Assembly (NCBI RefSeq): GCF_029873635.1
Contig: NC_080428.1
Coordinates: 67,327,601 to 67,391,600 of the forward strand
From: Malania oleifera
Taxonomy: Eukaryota; Streptophyta; Magnoliopsida; Santalales; Ximeniaceae
Reading direction: 5' to 3'
Length of the DNA: 64,000 bases
Made by a program: the position numbers and the translations under genes. How positions within the stretch are numbered: the first letter of the stretch is position 1; each line of letters starts with the position of its first letter. Positions 49,440-61,430 of this stretch are shown piece by piece. The notes under the pieces are model-generated. The model had not been told where the DNA came from. It did not search any database and saw nothing but the letters and a program-made list of their open reading frames with translations.

Positions 49440-52130
49440 ATCGTATCCGCTACGGCTCGGATTCTTACATTCGAAACAAGCCATCATTGTGTCCCATGGC
49501 TGGATCATCGTGTCCCTACGGCTCGGATTCTTAGATTCGAGGCAAGCCATCATTGTGTCCCATGGCTGGATCATCGTGTCCCTACGGCTCGGATTCTTAC
49601 ATTCGAAGCAAGCCATCATTGTGTCCCATGGCTGGATCATCGTGTCCCTACGGCTCGGATTCTTTCATTCGAAGCAAGCCATCATTATGTCCCATGGCTG
49701 GATCATCGTGTCCCTACGGCTCGGATTCTTACATTCGAAGCAAGCCATCATTGTGTCCAATGGCTGGATCATCATGTCCCTACGGCTCGGATTCTTACAT
49801 TCGAAGCAAGCCATCATTGTGTCCCATGGCTGGATCATCGTGTCCCTATGGCTCAGATTCTTACATTCGAAGCAAGCCATCATTGTGTCCCATGGCTGGA
49901 TCATCGTGTCCCTACGGCTCGGATTCTTACATTCGAAGCAATCCATCATTGTGTCCCCTAGCCGGATCATCGTGTCCCTATGGCTCGGATTCTTACATTC
50001 GAAGCAAGCCATCATTTTCTCCCATGGCTGGATCATCGTGTCCCTACGGCTCGGATTCTTACATTCGAAGCAAGCTATCATTGTGTCCCATGGCTGGATC
50101 ATCGTGTCCCTACGGCTCAGATTCTTACATTCGAAGCAAGTCATCATTGTGTCCCATGGCTGGATCATCGTGTCCCTACGGCTCGGATTCTTACATTCGA
50201 AGCAAGCCATCATTGTGTCCCCTAGCCGGATCATCGTGTCCCTACGGCTCGGATTCTTACATTCGAAGCAAGCCATCATTTCGTCCCATGGCTGGATCAT
50301 CGTGTCCCTACGGCTCGGATTCTTACATTCGAAGCAAGCCATCATTTTGTCCCATGGCTAGATCATCGTGTCCCTACGGCTCGGATTCTTACATTCGAAG
50401 CAAGCCATCATTGTGTCCCATGGCTGGATCATCGTGTCCCTACGGCTCGGATTCTTACATTCGAAGCAAGCCATTATTGTGTCCCATGGCTGGATCATCG
50501 TGTCCCTACGACTTGGATTCTTACATTCGAAGCAAGCCATCATTGTATCCCATGGCTGGATCATCGTGTCCCTACGGCTCGAAATCTTACATTCGAAGCA
50601 AGCCATCATTGTGTCCCATGGCTGGATCATCGTGTCCCTACAGCTCGGATTCTTACATTCGAAGCAAGCCATCATTGTGTCCCATGGCTGGATCATCGTG
50701 TCCCTACGGCTCGGATTCTTACATTCGAAGCAAGCCATCATTGTGTCCCATGGCTGGATCATCGTGTCACTACGGCTCGGATTCTTACATTCGAAGCAAG
50801 CCATCATTGTGTCCCATGGCTGGATCATCGTGTCCCTACGACTCGGATTCTTACATTCGAAGCAAGCCATCATTGTGTCCCATGGCTGGATCATCGTGTC
50901 CCTACGGCTCGGATTCTTTCATTCGAAGCAAGCCATCATTGTGTCCCATGGCTGGATCATCGTGTCCCTACGGCTCGGATTCTTAGATTCAAGCCAAGCC
51001 ATCATTGTGTCCCATGGCTGGATCATCATGTCCTTACGGCTCGGATTCTTACATTCGAAGCAAGCCATCATTGTGTCCCATGGCTGGATCATCGTGTCCC
51101 TATGGCTCGGATTCTTACATTCGAAGCAAGCCATCATTGTGTCCCATGGCTGGATCATCGTGTCCCTACGGCTCGGATTCTTACATTCGAAGCAATCCAT
51201 CATTGTGTCCCCTAGCCGGATCATCGTGTCCCTATGGCTCGGATTCTTACATTCGAAGCAAGCCATCATTTTGTCCCATGGCTGGATCATCGTGTCCCTA
51301 CGGCTCGGATTCTTACATTCGAAGCAAGCTATCATTGTGTCCCATGGTTGGATCATCGTGTCCCTACGACTCGGATTCTTACATTCGAAGCAAGTCATCA
51401 TTGTGTCCCATGGCTGGATCATCGTGTCCCTACGGCTTGGATTCTTATATTCGAAGCAAGCCATCATTGTGTCCCCTAGCCGGATCTTCGTGTCCCTACG
51501 GCTCGGATTCTTACATTCGAAGCAAGCCATCATTTTGTCCCATGGCTGGATCATCGTGTTCCTACGGCTCGGATTCTTACATTCGAAGCAAGCCATCATT
51601 TTGTCCCATGGCTAGATCATCGTGTCCCTACGGCTCGGATTTTTACATTCGAAGCAAGCCATCATTGTGTCCCATGGCTGGATCATCGTGTCCCTACGGC
51701 TCGGATTCTTACATTCGAAGCAAGCCATCATTGTGTCCCATGGCTGGATCATCGTGTCCCTACGGCTCGGATTCTTACATTCGAAGCAAGCCATCATTGT
51801 GTCCCATGGCTGGATCATCGTGTCCCTACGGCTCGGATTCTTACATTCGAAGCAAGCCATCATTGTATCCCATGGCTGGATCATCGTGTCCTACGGTTCG
51901 GAATCTTACATTCGAAGCAAGCCATCATTGTGTCCCATGGCTGGATCATCGTGTCCCTACAGCTCGGATTCTTACATTCGAAGCAAGCCATCATTGTGTC
52001 CCATGGCTGGATCATCGTGTCCCTACGGCTCGGATTCTTACATTCGAAGCAAGCCATCATTGTGTCCCATGGTTGGATCATCATATCCCTACGGCTTGGA
52101 CTCTTACATTCGAAGCAAGTCATCATTGTA
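49440..52130. repeat. 66-bp satellite array, about 40 units, higher-order structure
   Basis: Head-to-tail 66-bp monomers: GGCTCGGATTCTTACATTCG, then AAGCAAGCCATCATTGTGTC, then CCATGGCTGGATCATCGTGT, then CCCTAC. Most units are over 95% alike. Variant monomers (AATCCATC, CCCTAGCCGG, AGCTATC, AGTCATC, TGGCTAGATC) recur in the same order 1254 bp apart (19 monomers), for example 49931 and 51185, and 50341 and 51595. Later variants are 1319-1320 bp apart (20 monomers). Because 66 is a multiple of 3, three + frames and one - frame stay open for hundreds of codons; these are not genes. Confidence 0.95.
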
Positions 52131-52490
52131 CTTTGGCGCTCGGGTTCTCAAACCTAGTGCAAGTCATTCTCATATACTTTGGCGCTCGGGTTCTCAAACC
52201 TAGTGCAAGTTAGTCTCATGTACTTTGGCGCTTGGGTTCTCAAACCCAGTGCAAGTCATTCTTATATACTTTGGCGCTCGGGTTCTCAAACCCAGTGCAA
52301 GTTAGTCTCACGTACTTTGGCGCTCGGATTCTCAAACCCAGTGCAAGTCATTCTCATGTACTTTGGCGCTCGGGTTCTCAAACCCAGTGCAAGTCATTCT
52401 TATGTACTTTGGTGCTCGGGTTCTCAAACCCAGTGCAAGTCATTCTCACATACACTGGCGTTTGGATTCTTACATTCAATGCAAATTATC
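52131..52490. repeat. 46-bp tandem array, about 8 units
   Basis: The monomer starts CTTTGGCGCTCGGGTTCTC and runs AAACCCAGTGCAAGTCATTC, period 46 bp (52131, 52177, 52223, 52269 and on). Its core, CTCGGGTTCT...GCAAGTCAT, matches the 66-bp monomer's CTCGGATTCT...GCAAGCCAT. The last unit (52450-52490) mixes both types (TTGGATTCTTACATTCAATG). Confidence 0.9.
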
Positions 52491-52651
52491 CCTGATTGGC
52501 AAAAGCAAACAACACCTGATTGAAAAGCCCTGACAGTTGCGTGGCTTGACTAAAATAGGTGTCTTTTATCTTTACAGGCTTGTTATTACAAAAAACGTAG
52601 GAGAGTTCCTACTGTTACATTGAAGCAACTAAACCTACAAAGAGGGGCAGC

Positions 52652-52811
52652 TGTAGACACCCTATTTTTGCCCTAGCCAAATAGAACAAGGGGTTCCCTT
52701 TTTATTATTATTTTATTATTATTATTAGTATTTTTATTATTACTTTCTTATAATTATTTATTTATTTATTAATATTGTTATTATTAATTTACTATAATTA
52801 TTATTATTACC

Positions 52812-52843
<32 letters not shown>

Positions 52844-55070
52844 GTTGTTATTTGTTTATTATTATTATTATTATTATTATTTATTTTCCTATATTATTAT
52901 AAGTAATTTATTATTATCACTATTATTTATTTATTATTATCATTATTATTATTATTTCATCTTTATTATTTTTATTTTTACTATAATTATTTATTACTAT
53001 TTACTATTTAGTAGTATTATTATTATTATTACCTTATTGATATTTATATTATTATGATTATTATTATTAATATTATTTCCTTTTTCATTATTACCATAAG
53101 AATAAAAGTATAAAAAAAAAGAGAAAAAGAAAAAATAAAATCAAGAAAGGAAAGTTTCTTAGGGTTTTCAAAATTTTTTTTTTATATAACAGTGGGGCGC
53201 TGCACAGCAGCAGGGGGGGAGCGCATAGACGGCCAGAAAAACACAAAAAGAAAAAACCTAGCTAATCTCTTTGCTCCCTCTTTAATTTCTCTTTTCTTTT
53301 CTCTCTCGGAGTCCCTCTGCTCTCAACCTCTGCAACTCTGTGCATCATCAAACCCCCGGCAGCAGAAAGATTCCAACTTTTTCCATCTCTTCTTCTCCCA
53401 TAACCTCCACCCGAAGCTCCCCTACTCCTTCTCTGCTTGTCACGACCACCACAGTCGTGTTCCCACAAGCCCCCTGTTGCAAACCTCTCCAGTCATCATC
53501 ACCGGCAGACAGCACCACCAACATCAGACCAGCCGGTTGTTCCCCTGTTTCAACTGCTCCACGGCATCCAAGCATCGGCTCTGTTCCAGGACTCCAGCCC
53601 AGCATAGCAGGCTTCTCGGTCAGTCTCCAGCACGGCAAACCACAGCCTCGGCCACCCTCATTCAGCAAGCCAAGGCACCGCCTGCTGCTCCTCTCGGCTC
53701 TTCGCAGAAGACCCGAGCACCCACTCCTCCGGTAAGCCTCCCAGTCCCCCTCGGTGAGTGTTTTCATGCAAGCCACACGCGCACGTATATATGTGAAGTT
53801 TATTTTTATTTTTTTTTATTTATTTATTTTATACATTTAATTGATGTTATATATATATATATACTAACTTTAATTTATTTTTCGCAGGATTTTTTTTTAT
53901 TTTATTTTTCATCTTATGTAATAATATTTATGCAGGTTTTATATATATTTAGTATTCATTTGTTTATTTATTAATTAATGAATTTATTTATTTCTCCGTT
54001 TCTTTTCTTATTTTGACTTGTTTTAATACTTAAAGCTTAAGACTTCATTGTATAGGTGTTTATATTAATATGTTATTTATCGTAGTATGTAAATATTCGC
54101 ATTTAGGCTTTCTATTATATATATGATAAATTTTTAAATATTATGTTCACGATCTTATTTAATCGCGGTGATGTTTGTTTAAATGTTTTTGTGATAATTA
54201 TTATAAATATTACCCGGTTTGCTCTCATTATTGTTGTCCTATCATGTATACAGTTTATCATTTTAGTTACTTATTGTTATTATGTATTTATGATATATAG
54301 TTTTGTCATTGTTACATATTTGTGGTATATTATATATTATGGTGGGTATATTATAACAGGATTTTTTTATTATTGTTATATATATCTAAGGGGTTCGTAT
54401 ATCATGTTGTCGTGTAGATATTATTTAGGTTTTTGGTGTATTTAGGATATTTATCATGTTTATTTTTCATACGATATTTAGGGATTTTGTTTATTATTTA
54501 GGATTATAATATTTTTGCACATCCAGGATTCTTGATTATTTACATTATTTTCATAATACGACCATTTAGGGTTTTGATTATTGTTTTATTTTAGAGTTTT
54601 GGCTATTTCACGTTATTAGGGTTTTGAGTAGTGTTTTATTTAATTTACTTTATATTGTTATTGCTTATATATATATGTTCATTATTTTTTATTATTTATT
54701 TATTTCTTGTATACGATTGTATTGTTATTTTGTCGTGTTCATAATATTGTGTTGGAATTTTTAATGCTATAATATTTATTTGAATAAATGATATTTATAT
54801 TTAGCAACTTAGTATTTTAAGTAACATAATACATTTAATTTAGTATTTTAGGTGACCGTGTACATTTAGTAATATAGCATTTTAGGTAATATTATATATT
54901 ATTATTATATTTTTAGTATGTTAATATACAAGGTATTATTTATTATGGTAAATTTGGCATTTTAGTTAATAATGTATATTTGGTGTTTTGGTATCATGCT
55001 ATTATATTATATATTTAGTATATATAGTATTATGGTAATTTGTTATTTATTATAGTATTTGTAGATATTA

Positions 55071-55115
<45 letters not shown>

Positions 55116-55812
55116 AAGGTATGTTTGAGCATTTTAGTTCATAACGCGCATGTAGTATTTTAATATTAACATTTTAGTTTGTGTTATGTACATTGACTAA
55201 TATGAATTGTGGTATTCTAATATTTTAGTTTATTGTTTTTTTTTTTATCTTTATTATATGTTTAAATTATTATGTTTTTTATCCAAAACCTTTTGGAGTA
55301 TTATTGTTCATACTTAGAAAAATCTTATAAATTTCAAAAAAAAAATCCTAGAAGTGTATTTATAAATCTATTTTCTTGATTTTCAATCCCTATGATTTTA
55401 ATGCGGGGGTATGAGCCTTTGGGCATCACGTACCCTAAGCTGTGAGGGAATATATATGTAGATTCTGTATTTATTTATTCATTTATCTATTTTTCATATG
55501 TATTTATAAATTCATAAAAAGGAGTAATTTAAAGACTTATTAGATTTACTTAAAGATAATTTCAAATTAATTAGGTACCGTTCGTAAGAACGGGCGCGTA
55601 GGGGGTGCTTGTACTTTCTCCTCGCGTAACCAAACTCCCGAACCTAACTCTGATAATGTAGACCTATTTTACCCCTAACGGGGTAGTCATCACGTGTTCT
55701 AACCACACTAAAGGTTAGTGGCGACTCCGACATTCCAATATTTTTCCCTGAAAATTAAAATTGATTTTAATTTCGCCGCCCGGGGCACACACGCTCCCGG
55801 GACGTCGCGACA
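52652..55812 (+). repeat. 3' LTR of element C
   Basis: A 3161-bp LTR, very AT-rich. Positions 52697-53085 are dominated by TTA/ATT repeats. A TATA-like TTTTTATATAAC lies at about 53172-53183, followed by a C/T-rich leader-like segment (53190-53770) much richer in GC than its surroundings. A TTA tract lies at 55070-55114. The last 200 bp contain GTGGCGACTCCGACATTCC. The 260-codon ORF at 53192 starts in the presumed leader and runs into AT-rich sequence, so I do not call it a gene. Confidence 0.75.
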
Positions 55813-56838
55813 CTCATTACGTGGAACAAATTCGGAACTGCGTTCGTACCAGCATTTAAACCAATCACACGTACATGCATGCTCATATAACTAAACAAAC
55901 CACACCCATTTGGTAATCTAAAATCATGATTTTCCAAACATATATACAGTTTAAAACAAGTCAAGGCACAACCATCCTCATAACACATTATAAATCAACA
56001 TATACGCTTGGTTTTCAACAAAACCAGGGATGCAACCCGTCACCCCCTTTTTCCCAAAACTGTAATCATGAAAAACCCATAGTTTTTCCCGTTAGACCCC
56101 CCCAAATGAGTAGTCAAAACATACACAGGACCGTGAACCACAATTCCACCGAGTTCAATTTCGAAAATAACCGATATAAACACAATTCCCCTTACCTTTC
56201 CCCAAATAGCAAATCCTGAACTCTAAGGCCCCTAAACAGTGAACTGAGTTCCAAAACCTACAATCAACTGTACATAAAGTACTCACAACGCTGTTCTCTA
56301 CTAAACTACCAGATAAAAAAAGAAAACCGAGCCTTACCTCGATTTTAAGCCGAAACCCGAAATTGGCTGAATCGAAAATCTGATCCATAGAACTTGTAGA
56401 GAATCCTTCCACAATCCTCATGGTAACTTCAGATTAACGATTCTCGTGACGAACGATGAAGAAATCTAGAGAGATGGAGATTAGGGAGAGTTTTAGAGAG
56501 ATAGAGAGAAAATATTTGAGTTTTCTTAGCTTGGAAGTAATGAAACTTCTATTTATAGCCCTCTGACCCGGCCACTTCTCGTCGACGAATTGCATCCTCA
56601 TCAACAAGGCTCTATAGTCTTCTCATCTCGAGACCAAGACCTCGTCGACAAGTCTGGGATCTCTGATTTTTCGAAACCCCTTGGCTTCTCCTCGTCGACG
56701 AACCTTTGAACTTCGTCGACGAGAAATGTGAGGCCTTTGTCGACGAACTCAGGCTTCGTCGACGAAGAAGCCTGTTTAATTACCTTTTTACCCCTCTCTT
56801 ATTTATTTAACCCATATATCACGGTTCGATTTCTTACA
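55813..56838 (-). repeat. Partial 5' LTR of element B
   Basis: Matches 44412-45425 closely. It carries the TATA box (56549-56558) and palindrome array (56577-56768) and ends TTTCTTACA next to the TTTTG duplication. The part beyond the element C insertion is missing. Confidence 0.8.
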
Positions 56839-57076
56839 TTTTGAGTACTGTTGTGTATATAAATTTTAGGAAATATTCTGACACTCTAGTTTTGTATATA
56901 TGGTTATAGTGATACGTATTCTACTTCTCGTTGCTTAGGTTGTTTACGGTGTCTAAGATTCCACGGGTCCTATCTGGTCCGTGATGTTGGTTTTTTTATA
57001 TTAAAAGGTATCAGAGCAGTGAAATGTCACAGTATGTAAAAAAAAATAGTCAAAAAAAGTAGGTCACTACAAAATT

Positions 57077-58950
57077 AATGTAATCTTCCTTTAAGAAACT
57101 AAGTAGGTGGGGGAGAGAGTTAATAAAATCAAAGAATTAGGGTTTAAACTTTGAAAACCATTGTAGATAAAGACTTTAAAGATATGGTTGCATTTGTGTG
57201 TGTGTGTGTGTGTGTGTCAAGATATATATATAAAGAATAGTAGACAAAATCATTAAAAAAAACATAAAGATTACCTTAGTGTCTCTATTTAATGAATAGC
57301 ATTAATGTTTAAACTTCTCAAATAAGCTTAGCAAGCTAGTATAGACACAAACACACTTTGACATATGATGGTTAACTATATTAGAAAAATAACAAAAGAG
57401 ATTCTATGTGATTTTGGAAGGAGATTCTCGGCTAATAAAAAAGAGTTGGTAGTGCATGGGATCTTGCATGATGTCCAAAAGGTCGTAAATAGAAATAGAT
57501 TTGGAATAAAATATGGAAAAATTTAAAAAGTATAAATAGATAAGAAAATATTCAAAGAAGTCCGTCAATGAAGTTAAACATAGATTTTTCTATGTCAGAT
57601 TAGATAAAAAAGAATAGGAAGGGGACACATTTAAACTTTTTAAAAATAGAGAAAAAAAAAAGAACAAGGACTTAGATGATGTATTTTTTTTTTAAAAAAA
57701 GGATGATAGTGTATGTTGTTCAAGAAAAGACATAAACGAAATATGGTGAAATTACTTTCTAAAAAAAAAAAATATAGAAGATGACATTGGAGACCCTTTG
57801 GACATTTGACTAATCCAATAAAACAATGGGCTTGCATGCCCTCTGTACATGGCCTTCTCCACTTAAATTTCAAGGTATAATCTTAAATGGAAAGTCGGGA
57901 AAAAAAAAAAACCCCAATACTCAAACCCTTATAATATTTTTACGAAAAGAATACTAAACTTACCACCTAAGCCTTCCTCAAAAAAACTAATTTTCATAAG
58001 CTATTTAAGAGGTCAAAGTTATTTTAGTAAACTATGTAATGAAAATCAAGTATAAAACTTAAATTTAGAATTGACAAATTAAATGAAGAAAAAGCAAAAA
58101 ATTCAGAATTTATTCATAAAATCAGAGTTAATTTAAGTACTTTGTATTAAAAAAATAAAAATAATAAAAAATAATGAAATGAGATGAAAAAAAGTTCCTC
58201 TATTTTTCGTTTGTGGCTGACAGGCAAAGCATTATCTCATTGACCAAAATTTCATGTAGGTCATACTATTATAATTAATCAATAGAAAAAGATTTAACAA
58301 AATAGGAGAAAAGTTGGAGATGAACACAAAATTGCTCCCTCAATCGGCTCCAACTCCTCATGCGGCCGGTTTGAATCATTTTAAATGATATTTTTCTCAT
58401 TAAAAAACACAGCTTTATATTATATATCAATCCTTCTAAACATAAAATATTGACTTCGATCATTCGATATCCATCTACCCAATAAGTGTTTGATATTTAA
58501 GAGATCATTTAGTATCATTGTCAAAAATTACAAAAACAAAAATCGTAAATTAGAAATAGAAATTACAAACTAGAAACTAACAACCTATTTGATTAATATT
58601 TATAAATCTTATACAAATTAAAATTTTAATTAAGAAATAATCATTGTTTATTTAACTCAAATAATGTTATAAAAACATGATTGAAATAATAAAATTACAA
58701 ATAATACACATAGAAAAATACTATAATAAAAATAAAAATTATTATAATTTTTTTACTTAATTGTTATACTTTCTAAATTACTTTACAATAAAATTTTGAT
58801 TGGACATGACAATTGAAAAATAGTAATATAAATATATACATAAACCATGATTTTATAATAGAAAAACAACAACAATACCAACAGACTCTAAACTAAAATA
58901 TACTAGTGATAAAAAAATATATATACTAGTGATAAAAGTATATTAAAAAA
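57077..58950. other. Host spacer, no gene seen
   Basis: AT-rich DNA that would join directly to the sequence left of 25875 in the absence of element A. It holds a TG microsatellite (57196-57219) and many short A runs. No ORF with coding character. Confidence 0.6.
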
Positions 58951-58989
58951 TAAAAAATCATATTTAATACGTTGCTCAATTCCAATTAA

Positions 58990-59423
58990 TTGAATATTTT
59001 ATTTGTCATAATCCACTACTTCCAAAGTGGATTCTACTTCTGGTTTCAACTGTGAGTCATTGTATTTTAACATTCAGATACATAATTTCTCTCATGAATC
59101 ATGATCGGTGTCCCCCCCACTAAACCCTAAACCCCCCATACATATAATTTTTTCCCTTGACTTCTCAATAGTGTATCTAACAAAGTCCACTTAGAGTCAT
59201 ATAATTTCTAGTCCACCACTTCATCTACTATCCCACAGAGCCGCCCACACGGAGATGGAAATAAAAGAGAAGACAGTAAATTAATTACGCGTACGTAACA
59301 GTTACTCTTCCATATAATAATATCATATGTATATTTTACGTATGAATTACGATGAATTAAAAATTTAGGGTTTAGGTTTAATCATAACACGTGTGCCTCT
59401 GTTGTTTCTGTGTGCCTATGTAT

Positions 59424-59460
<37 letters not shown>

Positions 59461-59550
59461 GGTGAAGGAGCTAGAAGGACGAAATACAAATCACAGAAAA
59501 ATTAATAAGTTGAAGTGTCTAAGATCGATCCACCGGTGCTGTAAGAAGAG
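58990..59550 (+). promoter_or_regulatory. Promoter of peptide gene 3
   Basis: Diverged but recognisable homology to the promoters of genes 1 and 2, for example CCACTACTTCCA, CATTGTATTTTAACATTCAG, and CCCACAGAGCC followed by CACGGAGATGGAA. A TA repeat (59429-59457) replaces the short TATA stretch of the other copies, about 95 bp before the ATG. Confidence 0.5.
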
Positions 59551-60362
59551 ATGGAGATGATGGAAGGTGGAATATGGGAGGGTCGTCTTCGTCTTCAAGT
59601 GCTTATTGTGATTCTTCTGGGTTTCTCTCATCTCATCTGCGTCATCAATGGCGTTCCACTCACAAGTAATGATCAATCTCCTCCCTTTTCCCGGCCCTCA
59701 TCATTCATCTTCAAATCCAACAGCTTCAATTCGTGTGTCTATATATAGATGTAGTTCTGGGTAGACGATTTTGTTTTCTAAATTGTTTTTGGGCGATGTC
59801 AAATTTACAGGGACAAGAAATCTGGAGAATCTGAGTGGAGATCATAATATTGTTCCACAATCTGGTATTCACAATGCCCCTCAGGTATACATGTGCATCA
59901 ATTTACTCTCTCTCTCTCATGCATGTCAATATATATATACACACACATCAAAGAAAGATTTGATAAATATAATATTTCACTTAAATTAGGCTTATTAAGT
60001 AAGGGAATGATGTAGGTATTTTGTATGACCAAACTTATTAAGGCAAATGTTGAATCTAATATCATGCTTAGGTTAAGCTGAGGCAATGGAATAATTTATT
60101 CTAATTTGTGAAGCAAAATATTGTACTTAAGGTGGGCTAATAAAGGGTATTTTGCAAGAATAAATATATTTTTCCAACGTAGCATTTTATATATACTCAC
60201 ATTTATATATTGTTGTTGCAGCAGAAGCAGACAAGCATTAACAAGGAATTGGGGAAAGCCGGAAAAGGCGTCAATGGCAATTATGCAGAGGGGAGATTTT
60301 TAGAGCAACTTTTTGATTATTCAGTTGATGCTAACAAAAATAATCATCATAGATTCCCATGA
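59551..60362 (+). CDS. PSY-like secreted peptide precursor, gene 3
   Basis: Exons 59551-59665, 59811-59884 and 60222-60362 give 109 residues with the same intron positions and phases as genes 1 and 2. The signal peptide is MEMMEGGIWEGRLRLQVLIV plus ILLGFSHLICVING, with a likely cut after G. Then VPLTRTRNLENLSGDH. Exon 3 has YAEGRFLEQLFDYSVDANK followed by NNHHRFP and the stop. DY is the expected Tyr-sulfation site, and the H sits ten residues after the D as in PSY1. It ends 11 residues earlier than copies 1 and 2, without the AAS.EKKD tail. Introns are much shorter and lack the C run. The ATG lies in the same AAGAGATGGAG context as the other two. It is the oldest-diverged copy and looks functional. 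Confidence 0.8.
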
Positions 60363-60569
60363 GAAAAATGATTAATAAATCGATCTCTGGGATTAATCTA
60401 AAGATCGCTTAGTTTTGTTTTTATGAAAATGATGTACCAATTAATTTTATGGGACTTTGGTTGTACCCTCACTAATAGTTTATATTAATGCCCAATATAT
60501 TTCACTAAGGGGATTTGAGTGATGAATAAATAAAAATAATATGTCACATCAAATTAATTATGAAAGGAA

Positions 60570-60609
<40 letters not shown>

Positions 60610-61196
60610 GTTGTTGTTGTTGTTGTTTGCAGTGGTGTTGTTACATTGTTGTTAAACATAAGCCAAAAAAAAAAGTAGTTTAATATTTTCAATATAAAAT
60701 TTTATTTAATTTGGAATTTTTTATTTTTCTAATTTTGTATTCAAGTTAAAAAAAAAAAAACCACTCATTTTTCAATTGATTTTAAATTTTCAGCAATTCT
60801 TCTTTAATTTGGATAAATTTTGATGATATTAAAATTTGTTCGGTGAAAATCCATTAATCCTTAAAGCATTAACTAAAGTGTGACCATACTACTTTACCAA
60901 CAATCACAAAGAAAAAAGGTGTTTAGAAAACATGACTTGGCCTTGACAATACTTAAGGAAGTTAAATTGAGAAAATGTAATTGAGACTTGTCAATGAGCT
61001 TTTATGATCAGCTCTCTATTCTTTATAATGATCATACATTCTATTTTTATAAGCTCTAATGGCATTTTTTCAAATATAAATGCACGTTCAATGGATCTGT
61101 ATTTAATTAAAATGTGATAGTCAATTAGGTTACTCTTGGTTTGCCAATGCTTATTCCAAGTTCGAAAATTATGCTCCCAACAAATGCAAGATAAAG

Positions 61197-61245
<49 letters not shown>

Positions 61246-61430
61246 ACCTTACCTAAGGTTTCAAAAATCTTAACCTCTATCCATATATATTGCTAAACAA
61301 CCAAAAAACTTGTTTTTAAAAGTTAAGTATTCAGTCATTTTTTGCAATATGGATGAGATGGAGTTTGCACTTTTTTAAGGATTATATAGTTTTACTTTTT
61401 GGTTGCTTGAAAGAAAGTCATTGTGGAGGA
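60363..61430. other. 3' flank of gene 3, homologous to genes 1 and 2
   Basis: Similarity to the 3' flanks of the other copies continues to about 61125 (for example TTGGATAAATTTTGATGAT at 60820 and 8680, and TATTTAATTA...TGTGATAGTCA). TTA and TTG repeats lie at 60575-60629, and a TA microsatellite of about 23 units at 61198-61243. No other gene is seen. Confidence 0.65.

Larger units (their letters stand above)
46737..55812 (+). mobile_element. Element C: 3' part of a Tat/Ogre-like Gypsy element
   Basis: A plus-strand fragment with no gag, pol or 5' LTR. It has a long 3' untranslated region (46737-52651) with recurrent ACTGGGGCA phrases and three tandem arrays, then a purine tract (AAGAGGGGCAGC, about 52640-52651) and a 3' LTR from TGTAGACACCC (52652) to GTCGCGACA (55812), about 3.16 kb. 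It was inserted in element B's 5' LTR, since B's LTR resumes right after it. Very long LTRs and repeat-rich 3' regions fit Tat/Ogre elements; the exact lineage is inferred. Confidence 0.7.
43691..56838 (-). mobile_element. Element B: Tekay-like Gypsy fossil in the 3' LTR of A
   Basis: A minus-strand Gypsy element bounded by TGTCACGCCCC and TTTCTTACA, with exact target duplication TTTTG (43686-43690 and 56839-56843). Its 3' LTR is 43691-45425 (1735 bp). Part of the 5' LTR survives at 55813-56838; the shared parts differ by roughly 8-10% by eye. The purine tract (minus strand) lies at about 45426-45437. Only the integrase end of pol remains (45818-46736); the rest is replaced by element C, apparently through one large deletion. 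Confidence 0.85.
25880..57071 (+). mobile_element. Element A: Tekay-like Ty3/Gypsy fossil with nested insertions
   Basis: A full-span LTR element on the + strand. The 5' LTR is 25880-32971 and the 3' LTR 41939-57071, both interrupted. A tRNA-Met type primer site (TGGTATCAGAGC) lies at 32975-32986, and a purine tract (GAGGGGAGAA) ends at 41938. Target duplication AAATT lies at 25875-25879 and 57072-57076. Without insertions the element would be about 9-10 kb with LTRs of about 2-2.3 kb. Gag, protease, reverse transcriptase, RNase H, integrase and a chromodomain-like tail are recognisable, pointing to the Tekay (Del) chromovirus lineage. The LTRs differ by roughly 10-15% over the first 250 bp by eye, so the insertion is probably several million years old. 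It is broken, with well over ten breaks besides the nested insertions. Confidence 0.88.
41939..57071 (+). repeat. 3' LTR of element A, interrupted by element B
   Basis: The LTR consists of 41939-43690 and 56844-57071 (plus one copy of the duplicated TTTTG), about 2 kb in total, split by element B. It has the same parts as the 5' LTR: the palindrome array at 42020-42190, then TATAAG at 42197-42202. A segment matching about 26500-26710 of the 5' LTR is missing near 42540. It ends GGTCACTACA at 57071. Confidence 0.85.

Noticed and set aside
49413-52213. Very long ORFs (up to 477 codons) in several frames
   Set aside because: They are translations of the 66-bp satellite, whose period is a multiple of three. 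Four frames stay open at once, and no start context or splice signal supports a gene.
48425-52490. CRISPR-like array
   Set aside because: Repeats are directly adjacent without unique spacers, and the context is a plant retroelement.
53192-53974. 260-codon ORF in the LTR of element C
   Set aside because: It begins in the C/T-rich leader just after the LTR TATA box and runs into AT-rich sequence encoding only Y, F and I. No domain is seen, and a coding gene inside an LTR is unlikely.
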